The notes under the pieces were generated by a model that had not been told where the DNA came from, ran no database searches, and worked only from the letters and a program-made list of their open reading frames with translations. The translations under genes were made by a program, and so were the position numbers. A DNA stretch of 64,000 nucleotides from Musa acuminata AAA Group (Eukaryota > Streptophyta > Magnoliopsida > Zingiberales > Musaceae). The stretch spans positions 19,740,001 through 19,804,000 of the forward strand of contig NC_088331.1 in assembly GCF_036884655.1 (NCBI RefSeq). Direction: 5' to 3'. This document shows, piece by piece, positions 21,623 to 32,520 of this stretch (its first letter is position 1; each line of letters starts with the position of its first letter).

Positions 21623-22184
21623 ATCTGTGATGTTAAGATCTCTCTTTTGTTGACGAGTTAAAGGAATGTATAGGTTTGATAGAAATCAGTGAAAGTTTGC
21701 TGCAGAATTGTGTTGTCTTGTAAGAGCAGAATTATCGTCGAAGAAACAGCGGTTTCTCGACGAAATCTCCACAAAAAATTTGAAAGATTTGAGGAGAGAG
21801 TTGACAGCAATATCTCAGTTTATATAATAGCAAGGATGTCCATTAAGAAAATTTCGACAGTAACAGCAAGAAAATTGGTGTAAGTTGCGATAGCAGAATT
21901 CTCGTCGAAAAATTTCAGCAACTTACGATGAAAATTTGCAGCAATATAGGAACGAATTTTTTTTTTTTTTTGGATTTTTGGATAGGGATAAATAAATTGC
22001 AACAGTAGTAAGGTAGGAAACCAGAACCTGTTGCAATTCACGGGGAGATCAAAGGTTGATCTGCGGTGGTGGAGATGATGGTGGAATTCGGCGACGATCT
22101 TTTAAGCAATTGTGGGAATTGCTTTGGATGGTTGTGGAGGGTTGATGGATGGCTGTGGAAGGGCAGTGAGACGCCAAGAACGCT
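21623..22184 (-). other. GY1 5' leader, non-coding
   Basis: 562 bases between PBS and gag ATG. It has a T run at 21958-21971 (plus strand) and repeated words of the TCGTCGAAGAAA / AGCAGAATT type. No frame is credible. Confidence 0.7.
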
Positions 22185-22196
22185 GCTCTGATACCA
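22185..22196 (-). other. primer-binding site of GY1
   Basis: TGGTATCAGAGC on the minus strand, two bases after the LTR end; initiator tRNA-Met type. Confidence 0.9.
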
Positions 22197-22351
22197 GGTG
22201 TTAGAACCCTTGCAGATTCTAAACTTGGAGTTGATCTCTTTAGGGGATCGGCCTCCTTGGAACTCTATAGGGGTTCCTCCCTCCAAGTTGCTGCTCAAAG
22301 GCTGCAGAAAAGATTCATCCATTGCTTAAGAAAAGAGAACGAATACATGGC

Positions 22352-22360
22352 TATTTATAG
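22352..22360 (-). promoter_or_regulatory. TATA box of GY1 5' LTR
   Basis: CTATAAATA on the minus strand; the copy positioned to transcribe GY1. Confidence 0.7.
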
Positions 22361-22488
22361 GGCTTCTAAACCCTAACTCCTAATAGGACTCCCACTTAAG
22401 ACTCTTACTTCTAACCAACTCCTAATATGACTCATACTCAAGACTCTTATTCCCTTACAACTCCTAATTCTTCTCTAAGAAAAAACCT

Positions 22489-22620
22489 CCTAACAGAATG
22501 TCCCTTTCAATTAGAACTCTCCTAGTTAGAGTCCTAACAGAGTGTCCCTCTCAATTAGGACTCTCCTAGCTAGAGTCCTAACAGAATGTCCCTCTCAATT
22601 AGGACTCTCCTAGCTAGAGT
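22489..22620. repeat. 44-bp x3 tandem repeat in GY1 5' LTR
   Basis: Same three-unit array as at 17123-17254, units starting CCTAACAGA and ending CTAGAGT. Confidence 0.9.
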
Positions 22621-22627
22621 CATAACA

Positions 22628-22740
22628 AAAAGCCAAAAGTTCTTCTCCCTCTTTTCTTCCAAGTTCTGAGTTGTAAAGAGAGGAGAGAAAATTCTGTAAG
22701 GGTTGTCTCCTAAGCCCGTCAAAAGGAGTGAAATTGTAAA
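22628..22740 (+). repeat. SV2 3' LTR, second part, truncated
   Basis: Begins with the second copy of the AAAAG duplication and continues the LTR (TTCTTCTCCCTC ... AAGCCCGTCAAAAGGAGTG). It stops at TGTAAAA near 22740, where an intact LTR would read TGTAAAAGGGTGGTTGG. U5 is gone. Confidence 0.9.
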
Positions 22741-23930
22741 AAGAAGAGAAGACCCTTTTTTCATGATGTCTACACTAGAAATTCTTGAATTGTGTAAGCT
22801 AGCTAGTTTGCCTCTTTTCATGATGTCCACACTAGAAATTCTTGCTCCCCCTTTGTCATTGTCAAAGAGAAGGGAAGACCCTTTTTTTAATTTTCAGATT
22901 ATGACAAAGGTAAGTATCAATTTTATTTGTGCATCATTATATATTCAAATTAAAACATATATAATTTCAAAAGCCTTATTTTTCATGCATGATACCGAAA
23001 AATAAATCAATCATCATTAATGGGTATATCATACATGATACTCAAATATTAAAATTTTTAAGCATTTATCAACATGTTGATCATGATACCAAACATTCAT
23101 CATTTAAAGCATTCATAATACATATCATATGCAATACATCATGTACATCATTGTCATAAGTATTGCATGCATCATTTCAAATTCATGAATATTTCATCAT
23201 TGCATGCATCATGCCAAATCATAAATTATACAATCATCATTAATGCATGATTCCTAATCATCATTTATTTTGCAACATGATGGTGCCAAATTTGTCAAAT
23301 TACATCCTACCATACATGATCGAAACTTCTTATTTGTATACATCAAAACAAATTAATGAATATTTCATGTATTCTTCTCATCAAATAAGGAATATCAAGA
23401 AGAATTATTAGGTGATGAGATAAACATTTCATGAATACAAGGAATTACATAAAAATCATATTATAAGTGTTTCATGTATTCATATTATCACATGAAGCAT
23501 ACAAGACAACAATGCAAAGAAATCATATCATGAAGAATATCATCCATAATGTTGCATACATCATTCAATATTTCAAATCATAACATGCATGAAACCTTAG
23601 CAATATATTTTTCATGTTCAAATTTTTAGTTCTTCAAAGATGCTGAAAAGAAAAACATGATATAATTTCTGAAAAGCAGATTTTTTTTTTTTTACTATCT
23701 AAATTAAGCACTCATGAAAAACCTTAAGTAATTTCAAAATAATTCAAGAGAGTTGAGTTACTTACCTTGTAGTCGAAGCCCGTCAAAGCCCAATTCGCCA
23801 TTTCACCTTTGGAAGTTCTTGATTCATCCTTGGTTGCCTTCCTCTTCTTTGGCCTCTTCCTTCGTTCAAGTTCATTGTCTATTTTAGATTTTTATTTAAT
23901 AAACTTATTAAGATTTAGTGTTCAAAGTTC
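22741..23930 (-). mobile_element. NA2: rearranged fragment of the gag-only Sirevirus family
   Basis: 22750-23538 matches NA1 4395-5170 closely, and 23539-23930 matches NA1 about 6548-6903, so about 1.38 kb is missing between them, joined at a short shared TATCA. The stretch 23757-23930 encodes (minus strand) the C-terminal end of the gag-like protein. At its left end a block containing CATGATGTC(T/C)ACACTAG is duplicated (22762 and 22817). It ends abruptly at 23930 against AN1 gag sequence. Confidence 0.8.
23757..23930 (-). pseudogene. gag: NA2 gag C-terminal remnant
   Basis: The last part of the NA1-type gag (basic tail, KKRKATKDESRTS-type and ANWALTGFDY-type end) is recognisable by direct nucleotide match with 6735-6903. 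The N-terminal domain is missing because the fragment ends at 23930. Too short to be functional. Confidence 0.7.
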
Positions 23931-24024
23931 TGAACCAGCATCCCCTCAATCATCCTAGCATGGAGAGGCTCTTGGATATCTTATATCATTTAGTCTTTCT
24001 ATATTTCTCAAACAGTTTATGGAC
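23931..24024 (-). pseudogene. gag: AN1 gag fragment (left of TK1)
   Basis: 94 bases that match the AN2 gag at 53565-53650 (minus strand, the segment coding [20 protein letters not shown]). They end in TGGAC (24020-24024), the target duplication of TK1; the AN1 gag continues at 46723. The left side is cut at 23930. Confidence 0.85.
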
Positions 24025-24487
24025 TGTTATAAATTATTCAAATTAAAAAGAAAAAAGAATTTCTTTTCAAAAGATTTATTTGAAAAGGTGGTTTCTTTTA
24101 TAGTTATTTTGGTAATTATTTTTCAAAGATTGTGTCTTTTGAGAAAAATATCTATAAATAGATATTTGAGGGTAAATAATGAAGACATCTCTTTCATACT
24201 CTTCTTCTTTATTCTCCAAGTGATTGAATTAGATATTATCTAATTTCTCTTTGAAGATTCTTTATTGTTTGCTCAATATAGATCTTCTAAAGACTTATCA
24301 TATCCACTAAAACTATTTGCATCAAACCCATAGCAATCTTATTGAGAAGATGGTGCAAATATCAATTTTAGGAAAGTGTTTATACACGTTTCAAGCCTAA
24401 ATATATTTCCTATAGTATTCTTGATCTTGTGTTTATTATTTATTTCTATAGTGTTTTTATCCTCTTCTTTGTCATATTTTTCTAACA
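24025..24487 (+). repeat. TK1 5' LTR
   Basis: 463 bp, TGTTATAAATT...TTTCTAACA, with TATAAATA at 24153-24160. The 3' copy is 63 bases shorter because of a deletion near its start. Confidence 0.92.
24153..24160 (+). promoter_or_regulatory. TATA box of TK1 5' LTR
   Basis: TATAAATA; the 3' LTR equivalent has decayed to TTTAAATA near 46391. Confidence 0.65.
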
Positions 24488-24529
24488 ATCTAAAAATAAT
24501 ATTTTGTAAGTTTATACAAACTCACCATA

Positions 24530-25113
24530 GAGGCTACAAATACCATCAAATTATTGAATCAAGATTTTGTTCGTTTGGATCATTTTGATGGAATGAATTT
24601 TACCCATTGGCAAGACAAGATGAAGTTCATGTTGACAAGATCTTCTATGTGCTTGATTCAAATCTTCAACAAATTCTTGATCCAACCGACGATGACACCG
24701 ATGAAGTCAAGGTTGAACAAAAGAAGAGAAATGAAGATGAAGTCATGTGTAGAGGATACATTCTCAATACTCTTACGGATCGGCTTTATGATCTTTTTAT
24801 GGTAGAACCATCTGCAAAAGCAATTTGGAATGCTTTGGAATTCAAGTATCATGCCGAGGAAGAAGGTACAAAGAAATTTTTAATTTCTAAATATTTTGAT
24901 TGTAAGTTTGTGGATGACAAGCCAATGTTGGCACAAGTGCATGAGTTGCAGGTCATTGTTAATCAATTGAAGGCTGAAAAAATCGAACTTCCTGAACTTT
25001 TTCAAGTAGGGACTATAATAGCCAAGTTGCCTTCATCTTGGAAAGGGTATAGGAAGAAGATTTTGCATGACTCCAAGGATATCACTTTGAAGCAAATTCA
25101 AAAACATCTTTGA
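24530..25113 (+). pseudogene. gag: TK1 gag, frameshifted
   Basis: Copia capsid domain: LDHFDGMNFTHWQDKMKF (about 24574-24627) in one frame, then a frameshift near 24630 into the frame coding IFYVLDSNLQQILDP, GYILNTLTDRLYDLF, KAIWNALEFKY and LPSSWKGYRKK. The start codon is not clear: reading back from the first block gives GAGGCTACAAAT at 24530 where ATGGCTACAAAT would be usual, so one base appears lost. TGA at 25111-25113 ends the frame, which then continues past it. Confidence 0.82.
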
Positions 25114-26454
25114 ATCAAGGAGAAATCGAGGATGAGAGATAAGAGTGAGAACTCTTTTGGCAATATAAAAGTAAATATTGTGAATCAGCCTAAGAATTCC
25201 AACAAAGGCAAGCAAAATAAGGAGAATCATTTTGGCCCTAAAAGGGATCAAAGAAAATTTAAGAAGTCAAAGAGTGGAGGTTGTTTTGTTTGTGGAAAAC
25301 CTAATCATTTTGTTAGGGATGACAGATTTAAAAAGGGCCAGAAACCGGAAGTCAACTCCGTTGAGGGAGATGATAATATAATTGCTACGGTGAGCGAAGT
25401 TAATGCCATATTTGGCAAGGTTTTTGGTTGGTGGTATGATACTTGTGCTACCATCTATGTTTGCTATGATAAGGCACTCTTCAAGACTTACAAAGAAGCC
25501 ATAGAAGGGCAAGAGATTCAAATGAGAAATGAAGTTTGTTCTAAGGTGATTGGCAAGGGAAATGTGGAACTCACTTTCACTTCAGGTAAGAAAGTCACTC
25601 TTACTAATATTTTTCATGTACCAGATATGAGTAGAAATTTAGTGAGTGAGAATCTCCTTAGCAAACCTGGAATTAAATCTGTATTTGAATCCGGGAAGTT
25701 AATTCTATCCCATAATGAAACTTTTGTTGGAAAAGGCTATTCCGCTGAGGGAATGGTCAAATTATCTATTGTCGATAATGATTCTAAATTTAATAAAGAT
25801 GTTGCTTCTATTTATATTGTTGATTCTTATTCATTATGGCATGATAGATTATCACATATTGGAACTAGCACCATTAGAAGAATGGTTAAGTGTGGCTTAA
25901 TAAATTATCATTTTGATGATCTTAATAAATGTGAAATTTATGTTAAATCAAAGATGATAAAGAAACCCTTCAAAAGTGTTGAAAGATATACTAATTTGTT
26001 AGATTTAATACATTCTGATATATATGAATTAAATGACATATTAACAAGAGAAGGTAATAGATATTTTATTACTTTTATAGATGATATGTCTAGATTCACA
26101 TATGCGTACTTATTGAAACATAAAAATGATGCTTTTAATGCTTTTAAGGCACATAAAACAGAAGTTCAAAATCAATTAGGGAAGAAAATTAAAGTTTTAA
26201 GAAGTGATAGAGGAGGAGAATACTTTCATAATGAATTTAATTTGTTTTGTGAATAACATGGTATAATTCATGAATGTTCAGCACCTAGAACACTTAGAGC
26301 AAAATGGATTAGCAAAAGGAAAGAATAGAACTTATCTAGAGATGATTAATGCTATGTTGTTGCATGTTAAATTATCATATAATTTGTGGGGAGAAGCTTT
26401 ATTGGCTGCATGTCATATTTTAAATAGAATTTCCTTTAAAAAGAATAAGATCTC
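25114..26454 (+). pseudogene. pol: TK1 nucleocapsid, protease and integrase N-part
   Basis: A zinc knuckle CFVCGKPNHFVRDD has lost its last cysteine (Asp). The protease site reads WWYDTCAT, with the DTG glycine replaced by Cys. The integrase HHCC segment WHDRLSHI ... CEIYVKSKM has lost its second-last cysteine (Tyr). The core keeps D in LIHSDIYE and D in [13 protein letters not shown] at 26254 and a shift follow, then GLAKGKNRTYLEMINAMLL. NA3 is inserted after 26454; coding resumes at 35051. One long frame of 374 residues lies at 25132-26256. Confidence 0.88.
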
Positions 26455-27390
26455 TGTTGAATCTCGTATTTTGATGATGAAACTACTTGATATATGTTTA
26501 TGATTTAATCTGCGTTTTGAGTGACGCAGGATGCTTCAATCAGGATGAGACAATTAAAGCAGGAAAATCATGTTGTGCCGAAGGAACATGTCAGAAGATT
26601 GGACGTCAGGCCAGTGGATCGGTCGACGTATCGACAGAAGGCTTCGGGCCGTGGACTCGGGCATCGGGCCAAGAAGAGCGAGTATTGTGCCAAGGATATC
26701 GGAGTTATGGAGTCAACTGGCCGATTGGGCAATAGGCTGCAGGAGAGGACGATGCGCCGAAGAATCGGACGAAGCGTCGAGGGACCAATGACATGTCGGA
26801 CAACTTGGTTAATTGCTTAGGATTAATTGTCTCGATCGAAGTTTTGTTTTGTTGTGCAGGATTAACTATGATAACGATGAAGACATAAAGCGAAACAAAG
26901 TGTCGGAGTCAAGCGCGAAGGATTTGTTGCGAGTTCAAGAGTTCGACGGAAGTCCGAAGGATCGTCGGGAATGCTACCGGAACTAGCTGAGAATGAGTTG
27001 GGAGCTTGCCGAAGGGTTTTTCGGAAGCTCGCTGGAAGGTTCGTTGGAAGTTCGCGGAGCTCGTCAAGAAAGATCGGAACTTGCCGAAGAAGCTCGTTGG
27101 AACTCGTTAAGATCAAATCGTGAAGTCTAGGGGCTTGCCGGGAGTCCGCAGAATGGTTTCCGAGAGTTCATCGGAAGACCGCCGGAAGTTTGCCGGAAGC
27201 TCGCCAGAAGAAGTCTTGACTTGCGAACCTTGTAATAGCTTAGAAAATGTCTTTAAATTCATAGTTAGCATGTTAATTAGGGTTAGGATTAGGTGTTAAT
27301 CCTATAACCCAAGTAGGGACCAATTAGGCCCAAGTTCGGACTGGTTTGGACCAAGTTTGGAGCCAAACCAAGTGAGCTGAAATAGTAAAA

Positions 27391-27740
27391 GAGGTGGCAC
27401 CGCCAGGGTTGGAGGTGGCACCGCCCAGGCTATGTCTCCCAGCGAGACTGGGCGGTGCAACCGCCCCAGCCAAGAGGTGCAACCGCCCAGAGCTCAAGTT
27501 TCGAGCCCTGCCAAGTGGTGCAACCTCTCCAGTCAGGCGGTGCAACCTCCTGAGCTCAGTCTTCGAGCAAGACTGGGCGGTGCAACCTCCCTGACAGAGA
27601 GGTGGCACCGCCTGAGCTCAGTCTTCGAGCAAGACTGGGCGGTGCAACCTCCCTGACGGAGAGGTGGCACCGCCTGAGCTCGGTCTTCGAGCTCTGCCAA
27701 GCGGTGCAACCTCTCCAGTCAAGAGGTGCAACCGTCTGAT
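27391..27740 (+). repeat. palindrome/hairpin array in NA3 5' LTR
   Basis: Repeats of GGCGGTGCAACC(G/T)CC-type modules separated by hairpins such as CAGTCTTCGAGCAAGACTG. Two 69-base blocks are nearly identical (about 27545-27680). The 3' LTR copy is at 33461-33810. Confidence 0.8.
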
Positions 27741-27795
27741 CCCGAAATTCCGGGATTTGATCGTTTTGAGCTCCAAATTTGAATTTGGTTGGGGC

Positions 27796-27804
27796 CTATA
27801 AATA
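27796..27804 (+). promoter_or_regulatory. TATA box of NA3 5' LTR
   Basis: CTATAAATA in the same conserved context as in SV2. Confidence 0.8.
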
Positions 27805-28340
27805 CCCCACCCATTCAGCACTGAAGAGATACAGATCCACACCGAATTCTTGATCTTTTCAGTGATTCTAAGAGTTCAAATTTGTATAAAGTCCAAAAGT
27901 ACTCCTCTTTCTGTTCTTCAAGTCTTGAGTTGTAATGAGAGGAGAGAAAGGATCTGTAAGGGTTGTCTCCTGAGCCCGTCAAAAGGAGTGATACTGTAAA
28001 AGGGCAGTTGGCCTTCGCCCATTGAAGGAAGGCAACTAGTTGACGTCGGTGACCTCGTCGGAGGAGGAAGCCAAAAGTGGAGTAGGTCAAGACTGACCGA
28101 ACCACTCTAAATCTCTGGTTTGCTTTTATTTCGAGTACCTTATCATTACTGCAAACCTCCTACATAACTACTGCTCTCTGCACCTTTACGAACAAGTTCT
28201 AAGTGCTGATCTTTTCGAATCTGCATTCAGACATAAATCTGTGTTTTTCGTACGATCAGCTTACGTTTGTGTTTTGATTCTGCAAAACTGTCTTCTGCGC
28301 TTTTATGAACTAGCTTCTAAGTTTAGATCCCTTTGAAACT

Positions 28341-28838
28341 GTTTTAGACGCAAACTACGTTTAGACGTAAAACTGCGTTTAGACGTAAAACTGCGTTTAG
28401 ACGCAAACTGCGTTTAGACGTAAAACTACGTTTAAACGTAAATTGCGCAAACTATGTTTAAACATAAAACTGTGTTTTAGACGTAAACTTCTTTTAAATG
28501 TAAAACTACGTTTAGACGTAAAACCGCGTTTAGACGCAAACTGTGTTTAGACGTAAAACTGCGTTTAGACGTAAACTGAGTTTAGACGCAAAACTTTGTT
28601 TAGACGCAAACTGCGCAAACTGTGTTTAGACATAAAACTATGTTTTAGACATAAACTACTTTTAGACGCAAACTGCGTTTAGACGTAAAACTACGTTTAG
28701 ACGTAAACTGAGTTTAGACGTAAAACTGCGTTTAGACGTAAAACTGTGTTTAGACGCAAAACTGCGTTTAGACACAAACTGTATTTAGACGCAAACTAAG
28801 TTTAGACGTAAACTGTGCTTAGACATAAACTGCGCTTA
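28341..28838 (+). repeat. minisatellite in NA3 5' LTR (U5/R)
   Basis: About 27 units of 17-19 bases of the form AAACTGCGTTTAGACGT, with variation C/T and A/G at set positions. SV-type LTRs have only one or two such words at the same place, so it is an expansion. The 3' LTR has the same array at 34411-34908. Confidence 0.92.
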
Positions 28839-28976
28839 ATCTTAAGTAATCTTAGAATCGGCTTTTACATCGAAATCATTTTTATCGGACGAACGCAGCT
28901 TTCGTTTTTAAATCGCTGAAAGATTTCCGCTGCACTAATTCACCCCGCCCCTCTTAGTGCTCTCGATCCTAACAAT

Positions 28977-28988
28977 TGGTATCAGAGC
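28977..28988 (+). other. primer-binding site of NA3
   Basis: TGGTATCAGAGC two bases past the LTR end; initiator tRNA-Met type. Confidence 0.92.
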
Positions 28989-29024
28989 GGGGTATTTCTC
29001 ATTTCGGATTTACACCTGAGAGAA

Positions 29025-29819
29025 ATGGCTCTTCAAGAGGGCTTTTCGGTCTTTCGTCCACCGTTGTTTAATGGATTGGACTACACTTATTGGAAAACTC
29101 GAATGAGAGTTTTCTTGATTTCTACGAATTTAGACTTATGGAGTATCATTGAAAACGGTTTTCAACTTCCCTCCAAACTGATGAACGAATGGTCGGATTT
29201 GGAGAAGAAGTATTTTTCTTTAAACGCAAAGGCTATGAATGCCTTATTTTGCGCATTGGACAAAAATGAGTTCAATCGGATTTCTACGTGTGAAACGGCT
29301 TTTGACATTTGGCGAATTCTTGAAATCACGCACGAGGGAACTAGTAGAGTCAAAGACACGAAAGTTAACTTTTTATTGCATAATTTTGAGCTTTTTCAAA
29401 TGCAACCAAGCGAGACTATAGGCGACATGTACACCCGTCTCACGGATGTCGTCAATAGTTTAAGAGCTCTTGGAAAATGTTTTTCGGATTTTGAACTCGT
29501 AAATAAGATTTTGCATTCTCTTTCTAAAAAGTGGGATTCAAAAGTAACTGCAATACAAGAAGCTAAAAATCTAAACAACTTACCACTTGAAGAACTAATT
29601 GGTTCATTGATGACATATGAAATGGTGCACAATGCACATGATGAACATGTTGAACACAATCACCTTCCAAAGAACAGGAAGGATTTGGAACTCTGGACAA
29701 ATGAATGCCACTTGAGCGATGACTCAAGTGATGAGGACAATGATGAACAAACCAACCTTCCAAAGAACAGGAAGGATTTGGGACATAGAACATTTGAAGA
29801 CCACTCGAGCATAAGCTAA
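29025..29819 (+). CDS. gag: NA3 gag-like protein, 264 aa
   Basis: Starts at ATG 29025, 37 bases after the PBS. Capsid domain (YTYWKTRMRVFLIS near residue 22, ALDKNEFNR near 85, GDMYTRLTDVVNSL near 145, NNLPLEELIGSLMTYEM near 190). The C-terminus has a short duplication: LPKNRKDLELW then DSSDEDNDE then LPKNRKDLGHR. It has no zinc knuckle. TAA at 29817 ends it; past the stop, traces of the basic tail and a YALPAYDIEV-like end are seen to about 30000 in shifted frames, so the protein is about 40-60 residues short of the family form (NA1, 305 residues). It would need a helper for all enzymes. The frame over the capsid domain is intact. Confidence 0.8.
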   Translation: MALQEGFSVFRPPLFNGLDYTYWKTRMRVFLISTNLDLWSIIENGFQLPSKLMNEWSDLEKKYFSLNAKAMNALFCALDKNEFNRISTCETAFDIWRILEITHEGTSRVKDTKVNFLLHNFELFQMQPSETIGDMYTRLTDVVNSLRALGKCFSDFELVNKILHSLSKKWDSKVTAIQEAKNLNNLPLEELIGSLMTYEMVHNAHDEHVEHNHLPKNRKDLELWTNECHLSDDSSDEDNDEQTNLPKNRKDLGHRTFEDHSSIS

Positions 29820-32520
29820 GTGATGGTGAACTTAAACTACAAATGAAACGAAAATCAAAAAGCAAATAGAATGGAACTACTTGCTTTAAACGCAAGAAGA
29901 AGAACAAAAATTGGGATGAATCGAGCTCCTCTGAAGACAAGAAAGTCAACAAAAGCAAGGCGGCAAACTACGCCTTACCAGCCTACGACATTGAGGTAAT
30001 TAAAATGCCTTTGGTTTATTTTGAAATTACTGGATGCTTTCATGATATATATTTTTTTAGTTTAGAATTAATTTTCTTGAAAATTACATGTTTAAAAATA
30101 AAAATACAAAAATTATGATCATGCTGATAATTTCGAAAATGATAATATTGCATATTTTATGATAAACAAACAAAATGATTTTGATCATGGTTAAGAAGTA
30201 ATAATGTGTATCATGTTTGATTAACATTGTTGAATGAAATCACGTTTGATTTAAAGTAATGCATAAAGATGTAATATTAAATGGTTATTAACAATTTTAT
30301 GCATGAGATTTTAAGTTATCCAAAATCATGAGCTTGTTTGATCTTCTTGATTTAATTTCAAGATCTATAACAAAAATCATGTCTGAATATATGAAAGTGT
30401 TAATTTCATTGGTATCCTAACAATCGGATTTTCTCATACACTTATGAAAAATATTTTTCTAAAATGGATTTGATGAAATGATTCCTGTTTATAAATTCCA
30501 TCTTGAAATATGAATGATAGTGTTTTTGCTTGCAAAGATTTGTTTCACATTCATATCTCCTATGATTCATGTGCAGAAAAAGAATTTATAAATCATAATA
30601 CAATGAGATTTCTTATGCAAAAATAAAGTGCTTTTGTGATTCTTTGCTAAAGAGAATAATTATTAAAATCATGATCTTGATAATTATAACATAAAGCTCT
30701 TTATAAATCAAGATCGTTCATTATGCTCCCTACATTTATCAAAAAGGAGTTCTTCAAATGAAATGCAATTTAATGAAGTGTCATATTGATATCTTGAAAC
30801 TTGGAATATTTTAAAATGTGATCTTGATAAGAATGTTTCAAGTTGCTCTTTGTACTATATCTTTTCGAATGAATCATGAGCCTTGATATCATATATTTCA
30901 TAATACAAGATTTCTTTGCCTTATGTCTTGAACTTTCATGCTTATCATAATTTGGTATATAAAGACTAAGGCATGCTTAGATGAAAAAGAATCTCTTAAA
31001 AAAAAATGCTTTTCCCATCTGATCGAGATTAATGATTTCATGATATTTTGTGAATCTCGAAATTAATTTTAATGACTTGATTATGAATTTCAAGTTAATG
31101 ATTTGATTTGAATAAGTTTTATCTAAATCATAATCTTGATCTTGCAAAATTGAAGTCACAAATAATATCTTGTGGTATTCATGAATTGATACTCACAATA
31201 TGAAAGCATTGATATTCATGACTTGAATTGGATTGAAACATTGTATGCTTAAATTAATCATTCTCCTATGTTTCAAAAATTCCTTAAATGCCTTATGTGA
31301 TGATTGAAAACTAACTTGCTCTATGATGAATCACGAATCATGACTTGATCTATGATGTAAATGCTTTGAAATGATTGAAATATTTAACACTTTTATGCTC
31401 TTCCCCCTACTTTCTTCTTGTTTTCAATGATAAAATGGGGAGAAATTTTGATCATGCATGGTAGGATATAATTTGACAAAATTGATACCATCATGATATG
31501 AAACATTTATGATGTGCAATTATGCATGCAATACTTGTGCTTTCTAATTATGATGTGATGTATTGCATATGATGTAAATCATGATTTAAAATGCTATGAG
31601 TGCCAAGTTACACATTTTGAGAAGAAATTGTTATATTGAAACATTAATGTAATTATGAATGGTGATATGATATCATGCATGTAATACTTCAATTTATGAT
31701 AATGATGCATGCAATGATAAAATATTCATGATGAAAAATTGTCTTGACATTCATAACTTGATTATACATCATTTGTCATGATTTTGAAATCGTTGTAAAA
31801 GGAAAAGAGAACTACAAAACTGTATTCTCTCTTTCTTTTTTACAATGACAAAGGGGGAGATAGCTAGCTTGTACAAGTCAAGAAGATGCAAAAACTAAAT
31901 TGCTAGCTTGTTGGTCTAAAGAGAAGCAAAAAGTTGCTATCTCAAAAGAAGCAAATGTGCTATCTTGCCTATCTCAAGAGGCAAAAATGCTAACTTGAGC
32001 ATCTAGCAAAGTGAGCAAAATTTTCAAGAAGCAAGAGTTGCCTTCTTGAACATCTCTAATTTGCTAGCTTGCATGTTGTAGAACTTGCTATCTTGAACAT
32101 TACCAAAAGTGCTATCTTATATGCTATAAAACTTGCATATCTAAAATTTGATAGCATGAATGTTCTAAGCATGATGTAACACTTGCTAAATCTTCTAGCT
32201 CCAAGATTGCATGATGATAAAACTTGATATTATGATTTTCATGCAATGAGTTGAACCAATATCACACACAAACGATTAATTGTGATACTTCTCCTTTTTG
32301 TTGATGACAAAGGGGGAGAAGTATGTTGATGACATGACATGTGATGCATAAGTTTATGCATATGTTCATGTTGACGTGTTGCAAGTATTCATGATGAATA
32401 TTGCAATGACTTGAATTCAGTTTGAATTCAAGGTTCTATCAATATGGCATATTGATAGGGGGAGTTTGTTTAAACTCCGGGAGTTAAGTTTAACTTCGTC
32501 ATCAAGTGGTTGTCATCATC
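29820..32520 (+). other. NA3 3' internal region, non-coding
   Basis: 29820-30000 is decayed gag tail. The rest is AT-rich, without a frame above about 60 codons on either strand. Words such as GCTAGCTTG and CATGATG recur, and several purine tracts resemble the PPT: about 31430, 31847-31860, 32307-32320 and 32457-32466. Parts match NA1 3536-6700 in reverse orientation, so the region is conserved in this family. Confidence 0.75.

Larger units (their letters stand above)
16833..22627 (-). mobile_element. GY1: Ty3/Gypsy chromovirus (Reina-like), complete
   Basis: 5795 bp with two 429-bp LTRs and a 5-bp target duplication, AAAAG at 16828-16832 and 22628-22632. Minus-strand order: 5' LTR, PBS, gag, PR, RT, RNase H, INT, chromodomain, PPT, 3' LTR, which is the Gypsy order. 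The short LTRs, 5.8-kb length and C-terminal chromodomain suggest the Reina lineage; lineage is inferred. I counted about a dozen differences between LTRs (near 3%). It sits in the SV2 3' LTR. Confidence 0.95.
22199..22627 (-). repeat. GY1 5' LTR
   Basis: 429 bp, same length as the 3' LTR. TATA box at 22352-22360 (minus strand). Three 44-bp repeats at 22489-22620. Confidence 0.95.
8284..22740 (+). mobile_element. SV2: Sirevirus-type Copia element, 3' LTR interrupted and truncated
   Basis: Order on the plus strand: 5' LTR 8284-9987, PBS, gag 10038-11621, protease and integrase, reverse transcriptase, RNase H to 14666, non-coding 3' region, PPT 15799-15812, 3' LTR from 15813. Domain order PR-INT-RT-RH is Copia. 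The 3' LTR is split by GY1 (16833-22627) and stops at 22740, where sequence switches to NA2. Because the end is lost, no target duplication can be checked. No envelope-like frame follows pol. Confidence 0.9.
26455..28974 (+). repeat. NA3 5' LTR
   Basis: 2520 bp, TGTTGAATCTC...CCTAACA. Contents in order: family-specific outer U3 (26455-26870), CGGAAG-rich repeats (26900-27210), palindrome array (27391-27740), a TCCCGAAATTCCGGGA near-palindrome, TATA 27796-27804, and a minisatellite (28341-28838). Confidence 0.93.

Noticed and set aside
27391..27740. Regular GC-rich repeats as a CRISPR array
   Set aside because: Units are degenerate, there are no unique spacers of constant length, they lie in LTRs, and the genome is a plant's.
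28341..28838. Centromeric or genomic satellite array
   Set aside because: The array is confined to the NA3 LTRs and is too short; it is better called an LTR minisatellite.
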